In this document: one piece after another, positions 7,327-15,919 of the stretch
How positions within the stretch are numbered: the stretch's first letter is position 1
Layout of the letters: each line of letters opens with the position of its first letter
Source of the DNA: Planctomycetota bacterium
GTDB taxonomy: Bacteria > Planctomycetota > Phycisphaerae > Sedimentisphaerales > Anaerobacaceae
Length of the DNA: 32,672 bases
Assembly: GCA_013349615.1 (NCBI GenBank)
Contig: DUZJ01000038.1
Span: forward strand, 1 to 32,672
Reading direction: 5' to 3'
Program-made: the position numbers and the translations under genes
Notes under the pieces: generated by a model
What the model saw: the letters and a program-made list of their open reading frames with translations, nothing else
The model's database searches: none
What the model was told of the DNA's origin: nothing

Positions 7327-10300
7327 GGTTTTTTCTCCCTCAGGATTTTTCGCAATATAGTCATCAGTGTTCTTGGCTCAAAATAGCTTGCTGCTAATCG
7401 CAAATATACTGTTTTTGGGTCTGGTATTCTAATTTTACCTTTCGTGTCGGCAAAGAGGGATTCAGCCTGCGTAGTTGCCTCTTTTGTAAATGAAAATACC
7501 ACATCGCGGCCGCTGGTGACAACGCTTTTTATGTCCTGTTTGCTTGCAGCGATTCGAAGCTGTTGCCATTCCAGCAGCAGCTTGACCTCGTCCGGCACCG
7601 GCCCATATACGTCAGCTAATTCATTGGCTATCTGTTTCAAATCTTCGCTGCCCCTTGCGACAGCAATTTTACGGTACATATCCATCCGGTGCCTGTCGGT
7701 TGGTATATAATTTTTCGGTATAGTAGTGGGGAAACCCAAATCAACAACGGCGGTTGGTATCGGCTCGATGGATTCATCCTTTAATTTGCGAACAGCATCA
7801 GCCAAAAGTTCGCAATACATCTGATAGCCCACTATCTGAATATGTCCGGACTGCTCAGGCCCCAATATATTTCCCGCCCCGCGAATCTCCAGGTCCCTTA
7901 GAGCAATTCTAAAACCGGCGCCTAAATGCGAGTATTCTTCAATGGCCTTCAAACGTCTCGCTGCCAATGGTGTAATCGACCTTGAGGCCGGCAGCAGCAT
8001 ATAGGCATAGGCCCGGTGTTTATACCTGCCGACCCTGCCGCGAAGTTGATGCAACTCTGCCAGACCGAACCTGTCGGCATCGTTTATAAGAATCGTATTT
8101 GCGTTCGGAATGTCCAGCCCCGATTCGATAATTGTCGAGCACACAAGGACGTCAATCTCGCCGAGCACAAAGTCTATCATCGTCTTCTCAAGCGCACTTT
8201 TCGGCATTTGTCCATGTGCGATAGTAACTTTTGCGTCGCTGACCAGTTTTTGAATTTCCCAGGCCTTTTTCTCGATAGTTCTGACCCTGTTGTGCAGGAA
8301 GAATACCTGTCCCTGCCGGTTCAATTCACGAATAATCGCCTTTCTGATAAGCTCGTTGTTATAGGCAGTAACGGCTGTTACTATGCTTCGCCTGTCCAGG
8401 GGCGGCGTCGAAAGCGAGCTTATATCACGCAGGCCCAACAGCGACATATGAAGTGTCCGCGGAATCGGCGTGGCGGTCATCGTAAGAACGTCAACATTAA
8501 CGCGCAGCTTTTTGAGTTTTTCTTTGTGTTCGACTCCGAACCGCTGCTCTTCATCGATTATCAAAAGCCCCAAATCCCTGAAGCCCACGTCACTACTCAA
8601 AAGCCGATGCGTCCCTATCAGGATGTCGACTTTGCCTGCCTTTGTTCGTGTGATTATATCTTTTGCCTGCTTTGTCGTTTTGAAGCGATTCAGGACCTCG
8701 ATGCTAATTGGAAAATCTGCGAACCGCTCTGTGAAAGTCCTGCCGTGTTGCACACACAATACCGTTGTCGGCACTAAGATGGCCACCTGCTTTCCGTTCT
8801 CTACCGTCTTAAAAGCCGCACGCATCGCAAGCTCGGTCTTGCCATAGCCCACGTCGCCGCACAGCAGTCTATCCATCGCCACGGGTTCCTGCATATCGCT
8901 CTTGATTTGCTCAGCGGCTGTAGTCTGGTCCGGCGTTTCCTGATAAGGGAAAGACTGTTCAAATTCGGCCTGCCAGCTTGAGTCCTGTCCATACGCAATT
9001 CCGCCTGTTGCCTGGCGCTTCGCCTGAACTTCCAGCAGCTCAACGGCAAGGTCTCGAACGGAGGCCGTAACCTTTTCCTTTTGCCTCTGCCACCTTTTCG
9101 AGCCGACCTTGCTTAGCTTCGGGCGTTTCGGACTCGTGCCTATGTACTTTTGAACTAACGCAATATTGCGGACCGAAACCTGGATTTTTACACTGTCTGC
9201 ATATCCAATCGTAAGGTACTCTGCGGTCCCCCCTTTTTCCTGTATAGTTTTCACACCCAGGAACTTGCCGATACCGTAGGAAGCGTGAACGACATAGTCA
9301 CCGGCCTGCAAATCGCTGAGAGTATCCACCGGCGAGGTTGCCCTGGCGGGCCTGCGTCTTCTTCTCAGCACATATTGGCCGAACAGCTCGTGGTGACTTA
9401 TAACAACCGTATTTAGCGAATTTATGACAAAGCCCTGATGAATAAACCCTAACAGCAGTTTAAAATTCGCCGGGATTTGTTTGTTAATCTCCTTTACAAC
9501 TTCACCTATCCGTTTGACCTCAGCTTCAGCTTCGCAGTAAAGCAGCACATCTTTGCCGTGCTTCGCTTCTGTCACTAACTCCTCAAGGGCCTCTTTGTGT
9601 CCCGCCCACAAAGAAGTGGCCTTGTGCTGAAATCGCTGGATGCTTCTTATATCTACCTTAAGGAAATCTGCCGGCTCTTGTGTGGCAAATCGATAGATTC
9701 TCAGTTGTGTGAATTTTTCTAAGCCAGCATAAATATCAGTCCAGCTATAAAGCCGACCCGGGTTTTCGGCCCGCTCACAAAAAAGCTGTGCCACTTCTTC
9801 GCAGTCACCCGGCTCTTCGAGGATTATTATGGTATCTTGCGACAGGATATTTACAAAAAGCTCCCTTTCCTCTTGCGCAGCCCCACACACCGCCGAAATG
9901 ATATTGATGCTTTCTATTTGCCGACTCGAAAGCTGCGTATCCAGATTGATTTCACGAATACTTTCTATAGTATCGCCGAAAAATTCAATCCTGACCGCCT
10001 GGGCCCCGTTAGAAGTTCCTGCTGATAATGGGACAGAAACCTCAAACGCTTTACTTCTAACGGGGTGAGCATCCTGTGAAGGCAGGGTTGCTTGTTTTTG
10101 GACCGATAGAACTTTGTCGACGGTCAGCGGTGCGTAAATATCTACGATACCTCCGCGGCGGGCAAATTGGCCCGGCAAATCAATCCTTTCCACGCGCTCA
10201 AATCCGTTTTCAACGAGCCAGCCGACAACCTGCTCCGGCGCCACCTCTCTTTCAACCTGCAATTGTAGACGGCTGTCCTGCAGGGCCTGCGGCTTCGGTA

Positions 10301-10691
10301 CTGGTTGACAAAGCGCCTGTATCGATGCTGGAATAATAAAACTGTCTCCGCTCGAACGAGGTGCGTGATGTGAGATGCGAGATACGAGTTTTAACCTTTC
10401 AGAGCGAATCTCATCGGTGGCGTCGGCCAAATCTTCCTCACCCTCCCAAGCGCCCAGACTCGCAATTTTTTCGGCCCCGAAAGCGTGCAAATCGTCGGCT
10501 GCCTTGTCTGCATCATCAATATGCGGACAGATGTAGAGAATCGGCCGACCCAGCTTCTCTGATATGCAAGCTGCTAATAAGCGTGCAAAGGACCCCCATG
10601 TCCCCTCGACTTTAACCACCCCTTGACCGACCTTGGTGGCCTCAAGCCGCGAGATTATCTCCGAAACAATCTTATCTTGGCCAAGATTCAT
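7323..10691 (-). CDS. mfd: Transcription-repair coupling factor (Mfd)
   Basis: The product has 1122 residues, close to the usual length. Mfd removes stalled RNA polymerase and recruits UvrA for nucleotide excision repair. UvrB-like N-terminal modules run to about residue 185. A CarD-like polymerase-interaction domain starts near residue 455 (LQAGDYVVHASYGIGKFLGV). The helicase core has Walker A GDVGYGKTELA near 610, DEEQRFGVEHKEKL near 712, and TATPIPRTLHMSLLG. QLRGRVGRYKHRAYAY and the TRCF C-terminal domain follow. Two stretches look inserted relative to the family: about residues 104-115 and 189-230. The second overlaps a palindromic repeat element. No strong ribosome site precedes the ATG. 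A weak hairpin (10706-10730) lies between pfk and mfd. The gene sits 73 nt after pfk. Confidence 0.97.
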   Translation of the reverse strand: MNLGQDKIVSEIISRLEATKVGQGVVKVEGTWGSFARLLAACISEKLGRPILYICPHIDDADKAADDLHAFGAEKIASLGAWEGEEDLADATDEIRSERLKLVSRISHHAPRSSGDSFIIPASIQALCQPVPKPQALQDSRLQLQVEREVAPEQVVGWLVENGFERVERIDLPGQFARRGGIVDIYAPLTVDKVLSVQKQATLPSQDAHPVRSKAFEVSVPLSAGTSNGAQAVRIEFFGDTIESIREINLDTQLSSRQIESINIISAVCGAAQEERELFVNILSQDTIIILEEPGDCEEVAQLFCERAENPGRLYSWTDIYAGLEKFTQLRIYRFATQEPADFLKVDIRSIQRFQHKATSLWAGHKEALEELVTEAKHGKDVLLYCEAEAEVKRIGEVVKEINKQIPANFKLLLGFIHQGFVINSLNTVVISHHELFGQYVLRRRRRPARATSPVDTLSDLQAGDYVVHASYGIGKFLGVKTIQEKGGTAEYLTIGYADSVKIQVSVRNIALVQKYIGTSPKRPKLSKVGSKRWQRQKEKVTASVRDLAVELLEVQAKRQATGGIAYGQDSSWQAEFEQSFPYQETPDQTTAAEQIKSDMQEPVAMDRLLCGDVGYGKTELAMRAAFKTVENGKQVAILVPTTVLCVQHGRTFTERFADFPISIEVLNRFKTTKQAKDIITRTKAGKVDILIGTHRLLSSDVGFRDLGLLIIDEEQRFGVEHKEKLKKLRVNVDVLTMTATPIPRTLHMSLLGLRDISSLSTPPLDRRSIVTAVTAYNNELIRKAIIRELNRQGQVFFLHNRVRTIEKKAWEIQKLVSDAKVTIAHGQMPKSALEKTMIDFVLGEIDVLVCSTIIESGLDIPNANTILINDADRFGLAELHQLRGRVGRYKHRAYAYMLLPASRSITPLAARRLKAIEEYSHLGAGFRIALRDLEIRGAGNILGPEQSGHIQIVGYQMYCELLADAVRKLKDESIEPIPTAVVDLGFPTTIPKNYIPTDRHRMDMYRKIAVARGSEDLKQIANELADVYGPVPDEVKLLLEWQQLRIAASKQDIKSVVTSGRDVVFSFTKEATTQAESLFADTKGKIRIPDPKTVYLRLAASYFEPRTLMTILRKILREKKP
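10004..10065. repeat. Palindromic element inside mfd, in frame
   Basis: CCCCGTTAGAAGT (10004-10016) and ACTTCTAACGGGG (10053-10065) form a perfect 13-bp inverted repeat around 36 nt. The 62-bp element encodes about residues 209-229 of Mfd without breaking the frame. Related ends (GTTAGAAATT and AATTTCTAAC) occur at 18054-18123, so this appears to be a dispersed family. Confidence 0.7.
10361..10388. repeat. Imperfect heptamer repeat inside mfd
   Basis: The stretch reads as successive 7-nt units of the type gcgtgat, gtgagat, gcgagat and then acgag. It encodes SRISHHA in Mfd (about residues 104-110), where homologous proteins normally have a short loop. Confidence 0.4.
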
Positions 10692-10764
10692 CGATTATAT
10701 AAAAGCCGTCGTTTTTGCAGTTACCGACGGAGAAAATCGGTCAATAACGAACAATCGAAGCTAA

Positions 10765-11862
10765 TCAGACGCCGAAGCTCGTTCCAACCGCCAGGGCCGC
10801 TCTTATAAGGTGATGGTTTCTCGGCACCGTCTTTATTTTGCCGGCGACGCGAGAAAGCGGGATGCTTGCAAGTTTTCCATCTTTTTGCACCACCAGATGG
10901 CCCTTGATGCCTTTCATCAGAAGTTTGATAGCCATATTGCCAAAGTTCGTTGCGAGGACCCTGTCAAACGGCGTGGGTGTTCCGCCTCGCTGTACGTGGC
11001 CAAGGACAACAGCTCTGCAATCAAGCCCGGTGCGCTCGTTGATTTGGCCGGCCAATACATTTGCGACCCCGCCTAAGCGAATTGGGTCGGGACTGTGCGC
11101 AACCTTTTTGGCAACGACCATTTTGCCGCCTTTTTCCTTTGCCCCTTCAGCTACTACCACGATGCTGAATCTCTTGCCCCGCTTGGACCGGCCAAGCACA
11201 AACTCGCAGATTTTGTCGAGGTGGTATGGTATCTCCGGCAGAAGAACAACGTCTGAGCCGCTTGCAACGCCCGCGTGAAGGGCAATCCAGCCGGCGTATC
11301 TGCCCATGACTTCGATAATCATCACGCGATGATGAGAGCTGGCTGTGGTATGGATTTTATCAATCGCCTCAGTCGCGGTGGTGACAGCAGTGTTAAAGCC
11401 GAAGGTAATATCCGTGCCGTAAAGGTCATTGTCGATTGTCTTGGGGACACCCATAACGACAACGCCTTTTTTGGCAAATCCGGCAGCCGAGGACATAGTA
11501 CCGTCGCCGCCGATGCAGATAAGCGCATCGATGTTGTTGCCTTTCAGGTTCCTGACACAGTCGTCCGAAACGTCCCTGGTCCGGGTCGTTTTGCCAACTG
11601 TTACCTTGTGCTTGAATGGATTGGCCACGTTGGAGGAACCCAGAATCGTTCCGCCAACCGTCAAAATATTGCTGACATCATTGTATTGAAGTACACGCAT
11701 CCGGTCTTCGATTAGCCCCAGATACCCATCTTCAATTCCCCAGACCTCAAGGCCGAATTTGTTTATCGCGGTCTTGGTAACGGCCCTGATAACAGCATTA
11801 AGACCCGGACAATCCCCACCACCCGTCATTACAGCTATGGACTTGATGCCTTTTGCTTTCAT
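10765..11862 (-). CDS. pfkA: 6-phosphofructokinase
   Basis: The product has 365 residues, with AAGGTGG ahead of the ATG. It phosphorylates fructose 6-phosphate in glycolysis. Visible family motifs are MTGGGDCPGLNAVIRA (substrate loop), GGDGT (118-122), PKTIDND (140-146, with catalytic Asp144 in TIDND), MGRYAGWIALHAG, and GHVQRGGTPTPFDR. Phosphoryl-donor choice depends on two sites. Gly121 in GGDGT is the ATP-type residue, while Lys141 in PKTIDND is the residue usual in PPi enzymes. This mixed G/K pair is known from the so-called group III and trypanosomatid enzymes, which use ATP, so ATP use is the better guess. It lies 29 nt after tkt, consistent with one sugar-phosphate operon. Confidence 0.95.
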   Translation of the reverse strand: MKAKGIKSIAVMTGGGDCPGLNAVIRAVTKTAINKFGLEVWGIEDGYLGLIEDRMRVLQYNDVSNILTVGGTILGSSNVANPFKHKVTVGKTTRTRDVSDDCVRNLKGNNIDALICIGGDGTMSSAAGFAKKGVVVMGVPKTIDNDLYGTDITFGFNTAVTTATEAIDKIHTTASSHHRVMIIEVMGRYAGWIALHAGVASGSDVVLLPEIPYHLDKICEFVLGRSKRGKRFSIVVVAEGAKEKGGKMVVAKKVAHSPDPIRLGGVANVLAGQINERTGLDCRAVVLGHVQRGGTPTPFDRVLATNFGNMAIKLLMKGIKGHLVVQKDGKLASIPLSRVAGKIKTVPRNHHLIRAALAVGTSFGV

Positions 11863-11891
11863 AATGTTCCACCTTATTATTCAATACCTTA

Positions 11892-13913
11892 TCAGGTCAT
11901 AGCTTTCTTCGCTGCTTCTATTGTCTTCTCGACTGTAATTCCGAACTTCTCGAAGCAAATCTTGGCGGGTGCGGATGCACCGAATGATGACATCCCAATA
12001 AAGACGCCTTTATCGCCGAGCCACTTCCACCAGCCCTGTTCGACACCGGCTTCAATGCCAACTCTTGCCTTGACATTAGGCGGAATAACCGAGTCCCGGT
12101 ATTCTTTGTCCTGCTTTTCAAACAGCTCCCAGCAGGGCATACTGACTACCTGTGCAGCTATCTTCTCAACCGCCAGTTTTTCCGCGGCCTCCGTCGCAAC
12201 ACTAACTTCAGAGCCGCTCGCTAAAAGTAATACATCCGGCTTATCGGCACCGACAAGAACATAGGCGCCCTTACTCAGATTTGCAGCGGAACTGTACTTG
12301 TCCTGGTCGATGACAGGTAGTCCCTGCCGGGTCAGAAGGAGAGCCACAGGGCCATCTCGATGCTCCAGCGCAAATTTCCACGTTTGCGTTGTTTCATTCG
12401 CATCGGCAGGTCTAAACACCAGCAAATTTGGTATCACCCGAAGGGCCGCAAGCTGCTCTACCGGCTGATGCGTCGGCCCATCCTCGCCAAGGCCGATGCT
12501 GTCATGGGTAAAAACAAATATCGTAGGGTACCTGGACATAGCGGCCACGCGAATCGCCGCCCGCATATAGTCGGAGAAAACCAGGAACGTCCCGCCATAA
12601 GCCCTGGCCAGCCCGGTTACGGAGATTCCATTCATTATCGCCCCCATCGCGTGTTCCCTGATGCCGTAATGTATATACCTGCCGTCCCGGGCGCCTTTTT
12701 GGAAAGCCTTCGCACCGACAAACTCTGTATTGTTCGACGGCGTCAAATCTGCTGAGCCGCCAAGGACCAGCGGCAATTTCGGCATCAACGCATCGAGCAC
12801 TTTGCCCGAGGCCTTGCGTGTTGCAATAGAGCTGCCTGTCTCAAAGTTCGGCAAAATATCATCAAGATTCACAGATAGTTTCCCCTCCGCGGCGTCTTGG
12901 AATTGTTGAGCAAGCTCCGGATGCGCTTTGGCGTATTCAGCAAACATCTTGTTCCACGCCGCCTCTGCCTCTTTACCCTTGTCGGTGGCTTTTCGGATAT
13001 GAGCCAGGGCCTCTTTGGGGACATAAAAACTCTTTTCAGGGTCCCAGCCGAATCTCTCCTTAGTCAATTTGATTTCATCGTTCCCTAAAGGAGAACCGTG
13101 CGACTTAGCTGTATCCTGCATATTCGGGCTGCCGTAGGCAATGTGGGTGCGAAGTTTTATCAGCGTGGGCCGCTCCTTCTCCTGCTCTGCATTCTCCAAC
13201 GCTTTTTCAAAAGCAGCCATATTATTGCCGTCGCCGCCCACTTCCTGTACATTCCAGCCGTATGCTTCATAGCGTTTTACCCGGTCTTCTGTGAAAGCCA
13301 GTTCCGTGTCACCATCGATACTGATGTGGTTGTCATCATAAACGACAATCAAATTATCTAATCCCAGATGTCCCGCTAACGAGCTGGCCTCCGAAGAAAC
13401 ACCTTCTTGCAAATCACCGTCACTGGCTATGACGTAGATTTTATAATCGATGATTGGAAAGCCGTCCCGATTGAAATAGTTTGCCAGATACTTTTCGGCT
13501 ATTGCCATCCCCACGGCATTGGAAATGCCCTGACCTAAAGGCCCGGTCGTAACTTCAATCCCGGACTGCGGGTCATATTCCGGATGGCCGGGTGTTTTGC
13601 TGCCCCACTGCCGGAAATTCCTTAATTCATCCAGACTTATGTCGAAGCCTGTCAGATGCAGCAGCGAATAAAGAAGCACACTGCCGTGGCCCGCCGAAAG
13701 AACGAACCTGTCCCGATTATGCCATCTCGGATTGGCCGGATTATACTTCATATATCTTGTCCAGAGCACGTATGCCGCAGGCGCCATTCCCATCGGCATA
13801 CCGGGGTGGCCGGAATTGGCCTTCTGAACGGCTTCTACAGACAGAAACCGAATCGTCTGGACACATAGTTCGTCAAGTTTTGATAAACCTGGATTCTTTG
13901 CAGTGTCTTTCAT
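11892..13913 (-). CDS. tkt: Transketolase
   Basis: The product has 673 residues, full family length. AGGAAA precedes the ATG. It transfers two-carbon units between sugar phosphates using thiamine diphosphate and Mg2+ (non-oxidative pentose phosphate pathway). Motifs: SGHPGMPMG near residue 33; the cofactor-binding stretch ASDGDLQEGVSSEA, then DDNHISIDGD; the catalytic pyrimidine domain RYIHYGIREHAMGAIMNG, where Glu of REH activates the cofactor; THDSIGLGEDGPTHQPVEQ; and a C-terminal domain with LLASGSEVSVATEAA. It is the first gene of the long minus-strand block, followed at 29 nt by pfk, and is divergent from the Coq7-like gene. Confidence 0.97.
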   Translation of the reverse strand: MKDTAKNPGLSKLDELCVQTIRFLSVEAVQKANSGHPGMPMGMAPAAYVLWTRYMKYNPANPRWHNRDRFVLSAGHGSVLLYSLLHLTGFDISLDELRNFRQWGSKTPGHPEYDPQSGIEVTTGPLGQGISNAVGMAIAEKYLANYFNRDGFPIIDYKIYVIASDGDLQEGVSSEASSLAGHLGLDNLIVVYDDNHISIDGDTELAFTEDRVKRYEAYGWNVQEVGGDGNNMAAFEKALENAEQEKERPTLIKLRTHIAYGSPNMQDTAKSHGSPLGNDEIKLTKERFGWDPEKSFYVPKEALAHIRKATDKGKEAEAAWNKMFAEYAKAHPELAQQFQDAAEGKLSVNLDDILPNFETGSSIATRKASGKVLDALMPKLPLVLGGSADLTPSNNTEFVGAKAFQKGARDGRYIHYGIREHAMGAIMNGISVTGLARAYGGTFLVFSDYMRAAIRVAAMSRYPTIFVFTHDSIGLGEDGPTHQPVEQLAALRVIPNLLVFRPADANETTQTWKFALEHRDGPVALLLTRQGLPVIDQDKYSSAANLSKGAYVLVGADKPDVLLLASGSEVSVATEAAEKLAVEKIAAQVVSMPCWELFEKQDKEYRDSVIPPNVKARVGIEAGVEQGWWKWLGDKGVFIGMSSFGASAPAKICFEKFGITVEKTIEAAKKAMT

Positions 13914-13960
13914 TGCTAATTTCCTAAATAATGTTCTTGATACATATTTGTCGTCGAAAC

Positions 13961-13989
13961 AAGATACCTTTTAATCCTCATTTCTGCAA
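13961..13989 (-). promoter_or_regulatory. Weak candidate promoter for tkt
   Basis: TTGCAG and TATCTT stand 17 nt apart on the minus strand, about 50 nt before the tkt start. Only 3/6 and 4/6 bases match, so this is tentative. Confidence 0.25.
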
Positions 13990-14000
13990 GTGCTTTTACT

Positions 14001-14014
14001 GCTTTGGCCAAAGC
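14001..14014. promoter_or_regulatory. Perfect 14-bp palindrome between tkt and the Coq7-like gene
   Basis: GCTTTGGCCAAAGC is its own reverse complement. It lies in the divergent intergenic region, just upstream of the candidate tkt promoter, and could be an operator for a dimeric regulator. No regulator is identified. Confidence 0.35.
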
Positions 14015-14071
14015 CCATATTTCCCCCCAATGTTTTACGTGGCGTCTATTTACCTCCAAAAATCTTACTGT

Positions 14072-14100
14072 TTGACAAACCTATACCCTGTTCGGATAAT
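14072..14100 (+). promoter_or_regulatory. Sigma-70 promoter of the Coq7-like gene
   Basis: TTGACA (14072-14077), 17 nt, GATAAT (14095-14100): eleven of twelve consensus bases. Transcription would start near 14107, giving a leader of about 47 nt. Confidence 0.7.
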
Positions 14101-14153
14101 TACAGTCATTAGCGAAAACATAAGCCCTGTCGGTAAGAAAGGCATTTGAACAG

Positions 14154-14702
14154 ATGGAAACTGGTGTGCAACAGACACAAGAAAAAGACAATTGTGATAT
14201 CTCTATAATCCGGCCACAAATGCGAAATGAAGATGTCGAACTCAGAGGCCAGGGGATGTCTTCAACAAAAATGAAAGCCATCAAGAAGGGCCTGCTGACT
14301 TTACATACTTTGGAACTTATGGCCACCAATATCTACAAGTTTCAGATTAGCAAACAGCAAAGCGAACTGAACCGCCAATTAATCGCCGCAATGTGTAACG
14401 AAATGACGCACTATCAGGACTTTCAGGTCAAGCTTCTTGAATACGGCTTCAGGCCCAGCAAACTGCGGTGGGCATATTGGGTTGTCGGCTTTGTATTTGG
14501 CTTCGGCTCTCGACTGCTCGGCACAAAGGCAATTCTGAAAACCGGCATCTGGGTGGAGACAAAAGCCGTTCATCACTATGATGAGCTTCTAAACTCGATA
14601 GACTGGGACGAGGATTTGCTCAAAATACTTGAAAAGAACCAGGCCGACGAATACGGCCACGTCAATCGCTGGAAAAATCTCCTCCAATCAAGCGAAGTAT
14701 AA
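14154..14702 (+). CDS. Coq7/ferritin-like di-iron protein
   Basis: The product has 182 residues. Start ATG with AAAGG about 12 nt upstream. It shows the pattern of Coq7-type carboxylate-bridged di-iron proteins: LHTLELMATNIYKFQI (first helix, Glu), CNEMTHYQDFQ (E-x-x-H), a hydrophobic mid-segment WAYWVVGFVFGFGSRLLG that may lie on the membrane, ETKAVHHYDELL (second Glu), and ADEYGHVNRW (E-x-x-H). Coq7 hydroxylates demethoxyubiquinone, but planctomycetes of this type are often anaerobic and use menaquinone, so the substrate here is uncertain; it may be an oxygen- or redox-related di-iron protein. It stands alone with its own promoter. Confidence 0.7.
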   Translation: METGVQQTQEKDNCDISIIRPQMRNEDVELRGQGMSSTKMKAIKKGLLTLHTLELMATNIYKFQISKQQSELNRQLIAAMCNEMTHYQDFQVKLLEYGFRPSKLRWAYWVVGFVFGFGSRLLGTKAILKTGIWVETKAVHHYDELLNSIDWDEDLLKILEKNQADEYGHVNRWKNLLQSSEV

Positions 14703-14847
14703 GATATGGCCTGAAGTAAGAGTGTCTGAAAGTGCGTGATAAAGCCCTTCATTTGTACGAGTATCTTTATTATTTTTGGTCTGCAATTCCATACACTGAC
14801 TTGCCATTTATCCAAAATCCACATTTTGTGAGCAAACCGACAACTTT

Positions 14848-14876
14848 TTTAGACAAAAACCAGGAAAATCTATAAT
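14848..14876 (+). promoter_or_regulatory. Candidate promoter of the first ECF sigma operon
   Basis: TTTAGA (14848-14853), 17 nt, TATAAT (14871-14876), about 50 nt ahead of the start codon. The -10 is perfect and the -35 is 4/6. Confidence 0.45.
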
Positions 14877-14926
14877 TTCTTGAACTTATTGACTGACAGC
14901 GCATCTTTATACATTGAGGATAATGC

Positions 14927-15460
14927 ATGAACTCAAGCGGCCGACTAATAGAACAAGTACTTGTGCTTCGTTGTCAAATTGGTGATATGGATGCATTTGC
15001 GGAACTTATCGAGCGATACCAGGCACCGCTGCGTTACTTCATAAGTCGTTTGTTAGAAGATACCCAAATGTCAGAGGATATTTTTCAAGAAACCTGGCTA
15101 ATCGTTATCAGGCGGATATACACTCTTAAGAAAATTGATGCGTTTCCAGCATGGCTGTACCGTATCGCACGTAACAAGGTTTATCAACAGCTCAGGAGGA
15201 AAAAGAACTTGTTCGAGTTTGATAAAAATATCGCAATTCCCGATGATGCCGAAAATTACGTGTTTTCTTCTGAAGATGTGGGGGAAATCCATAGGTGTTT
15301 GAAGGAATTGCTACCCGAATATAGAGAAGTCCTGATGCTGCGTTTCCTGGAGCAAATGTCGTATCAAGAGATATCACAGGTACTAAACTGCAGCTTGGGT
15401 ACTGTCAAATCTCGAATTTATTATGCAAAACTTGCGCTTAAAAAAGAAATGGAGAAATAA
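14927..15460 (+). CDS. ECF-family RNA polymerase sigma factor
   Basis: The product has 177 residues. It shows region 2 (residues about 20-90: DAFAELIERYQAPLRYFISRLL, EDIFQETWLIVI, AFPAWLYRIARNKVYQQLRRKK) and region 4 (about 125-175: LKELLPEYREVLMLRFLEQMSYQEISQVLNCSLGTVKSRIYYAKLAL). It lacks regions 1 and 3, as expected for group 4 sigma factors. It directs polymerase to a small regulon, usually under control of a co-encoded partner. The next gene begins immediately after its stop codon and is the likely partner. The stimulus is unknown. Confidence 0.95.
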   Translation: MNSSGRLIEQVLVLRCQIGDMDAFAELIERYQAPLRYFISRLLEDTQMSEDIFQETWLIVIRRIYTLKKIDAFPAWLYRIARNKVYQQLRRKKNLFEFDKNIAIPDDAENYVFSSEDVGEIHRCLKELLPEYREVLMLRFLEQMSYQEISQVLNCSLGTVKSRIYYAKLALKKEMEK

Positions 15461-15877
15461 ATGATGGCTAAAGAAAGTGAAATCAAAAAGGAACTTCTAA
15501 AGCAGATGGACAAGAATTCTGTCGAAGAGACCGATGTAGGCGTGAATTCAGCAAGGAAAATCATCGAAAAATATAAGGCTCAACTTAGACGGCTGAAGTG
15601 GATTACAGCAATAAGCTGGCTGGTCACAATACTATATTTTGTGGCCATGCATATTTTGAAGGATATTTTGTTCGATGGCAGCATCGGAAACTTTCTTACC
15701 GAAGACGAATTTTGGCTCGTAAGTCACTCAGATACAGGATTGAAGGTGCTGATTGTGATTGCTGTTCTCCTTTCGTACTTAATCTACTCTAAGTCGAGAA
15801 CATTGACTACACTACAGGTTTGTGCCAGGTTGGCAAACATCGAAGAGTACCTCAAAAAAATATCTCAAGGCGAATGA
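15461..15877 (+). CDS. Small two-helix membrane protein, probable partner of the adjacent sigma factor
   Basis: The product has 138 residues; the ATG directly abuts the sigma-factor stop (a second ATG follows at 15464). A charged, helical cytoplasmic segment (about 1-44) is followed by two membrane helices (about 45-66 and 93-112) and a C-terminal tail containing ARLANIEEYLKKISQ. It has no zinc-finger HxxxCxxC motif, unlike classical anti-sigma factors. The position suggests a role in holding or tuning the sigma factor at the membrane, but this is inference; I do not recognise the family. Confidence 0.6.
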   Translation: MMAKESEIKKELLKQMDKNSVEETDVGVNSARKIIEKYKAQLRRLKWITAISWLVTILYFVAMHILKDILFDGSIGNFLTEDEFWLVSHSDTGLKVLIVIAVLLSYLIYSKSRTLTTLQVCARLANIEEYLKKISQGE

Positions 15878-15890
15878 GCCCCACTAAAAC

Positions 15891-15919
15891 TTGACAACTC
15901 GCACGCTACTTGCTAAACT
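15891..15919 (+). promoter_or_regulatory. Sigma-70 promoter of the sulfatase gene
   Basis: TTGACA (15891-15896) is followed by 17 nt and TAAACT (15914-15919). The -35 is perfect and the -10 is 4/6. The start codon lies about 115 nt beyond the expected transcription start. Confidence 0.55.
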
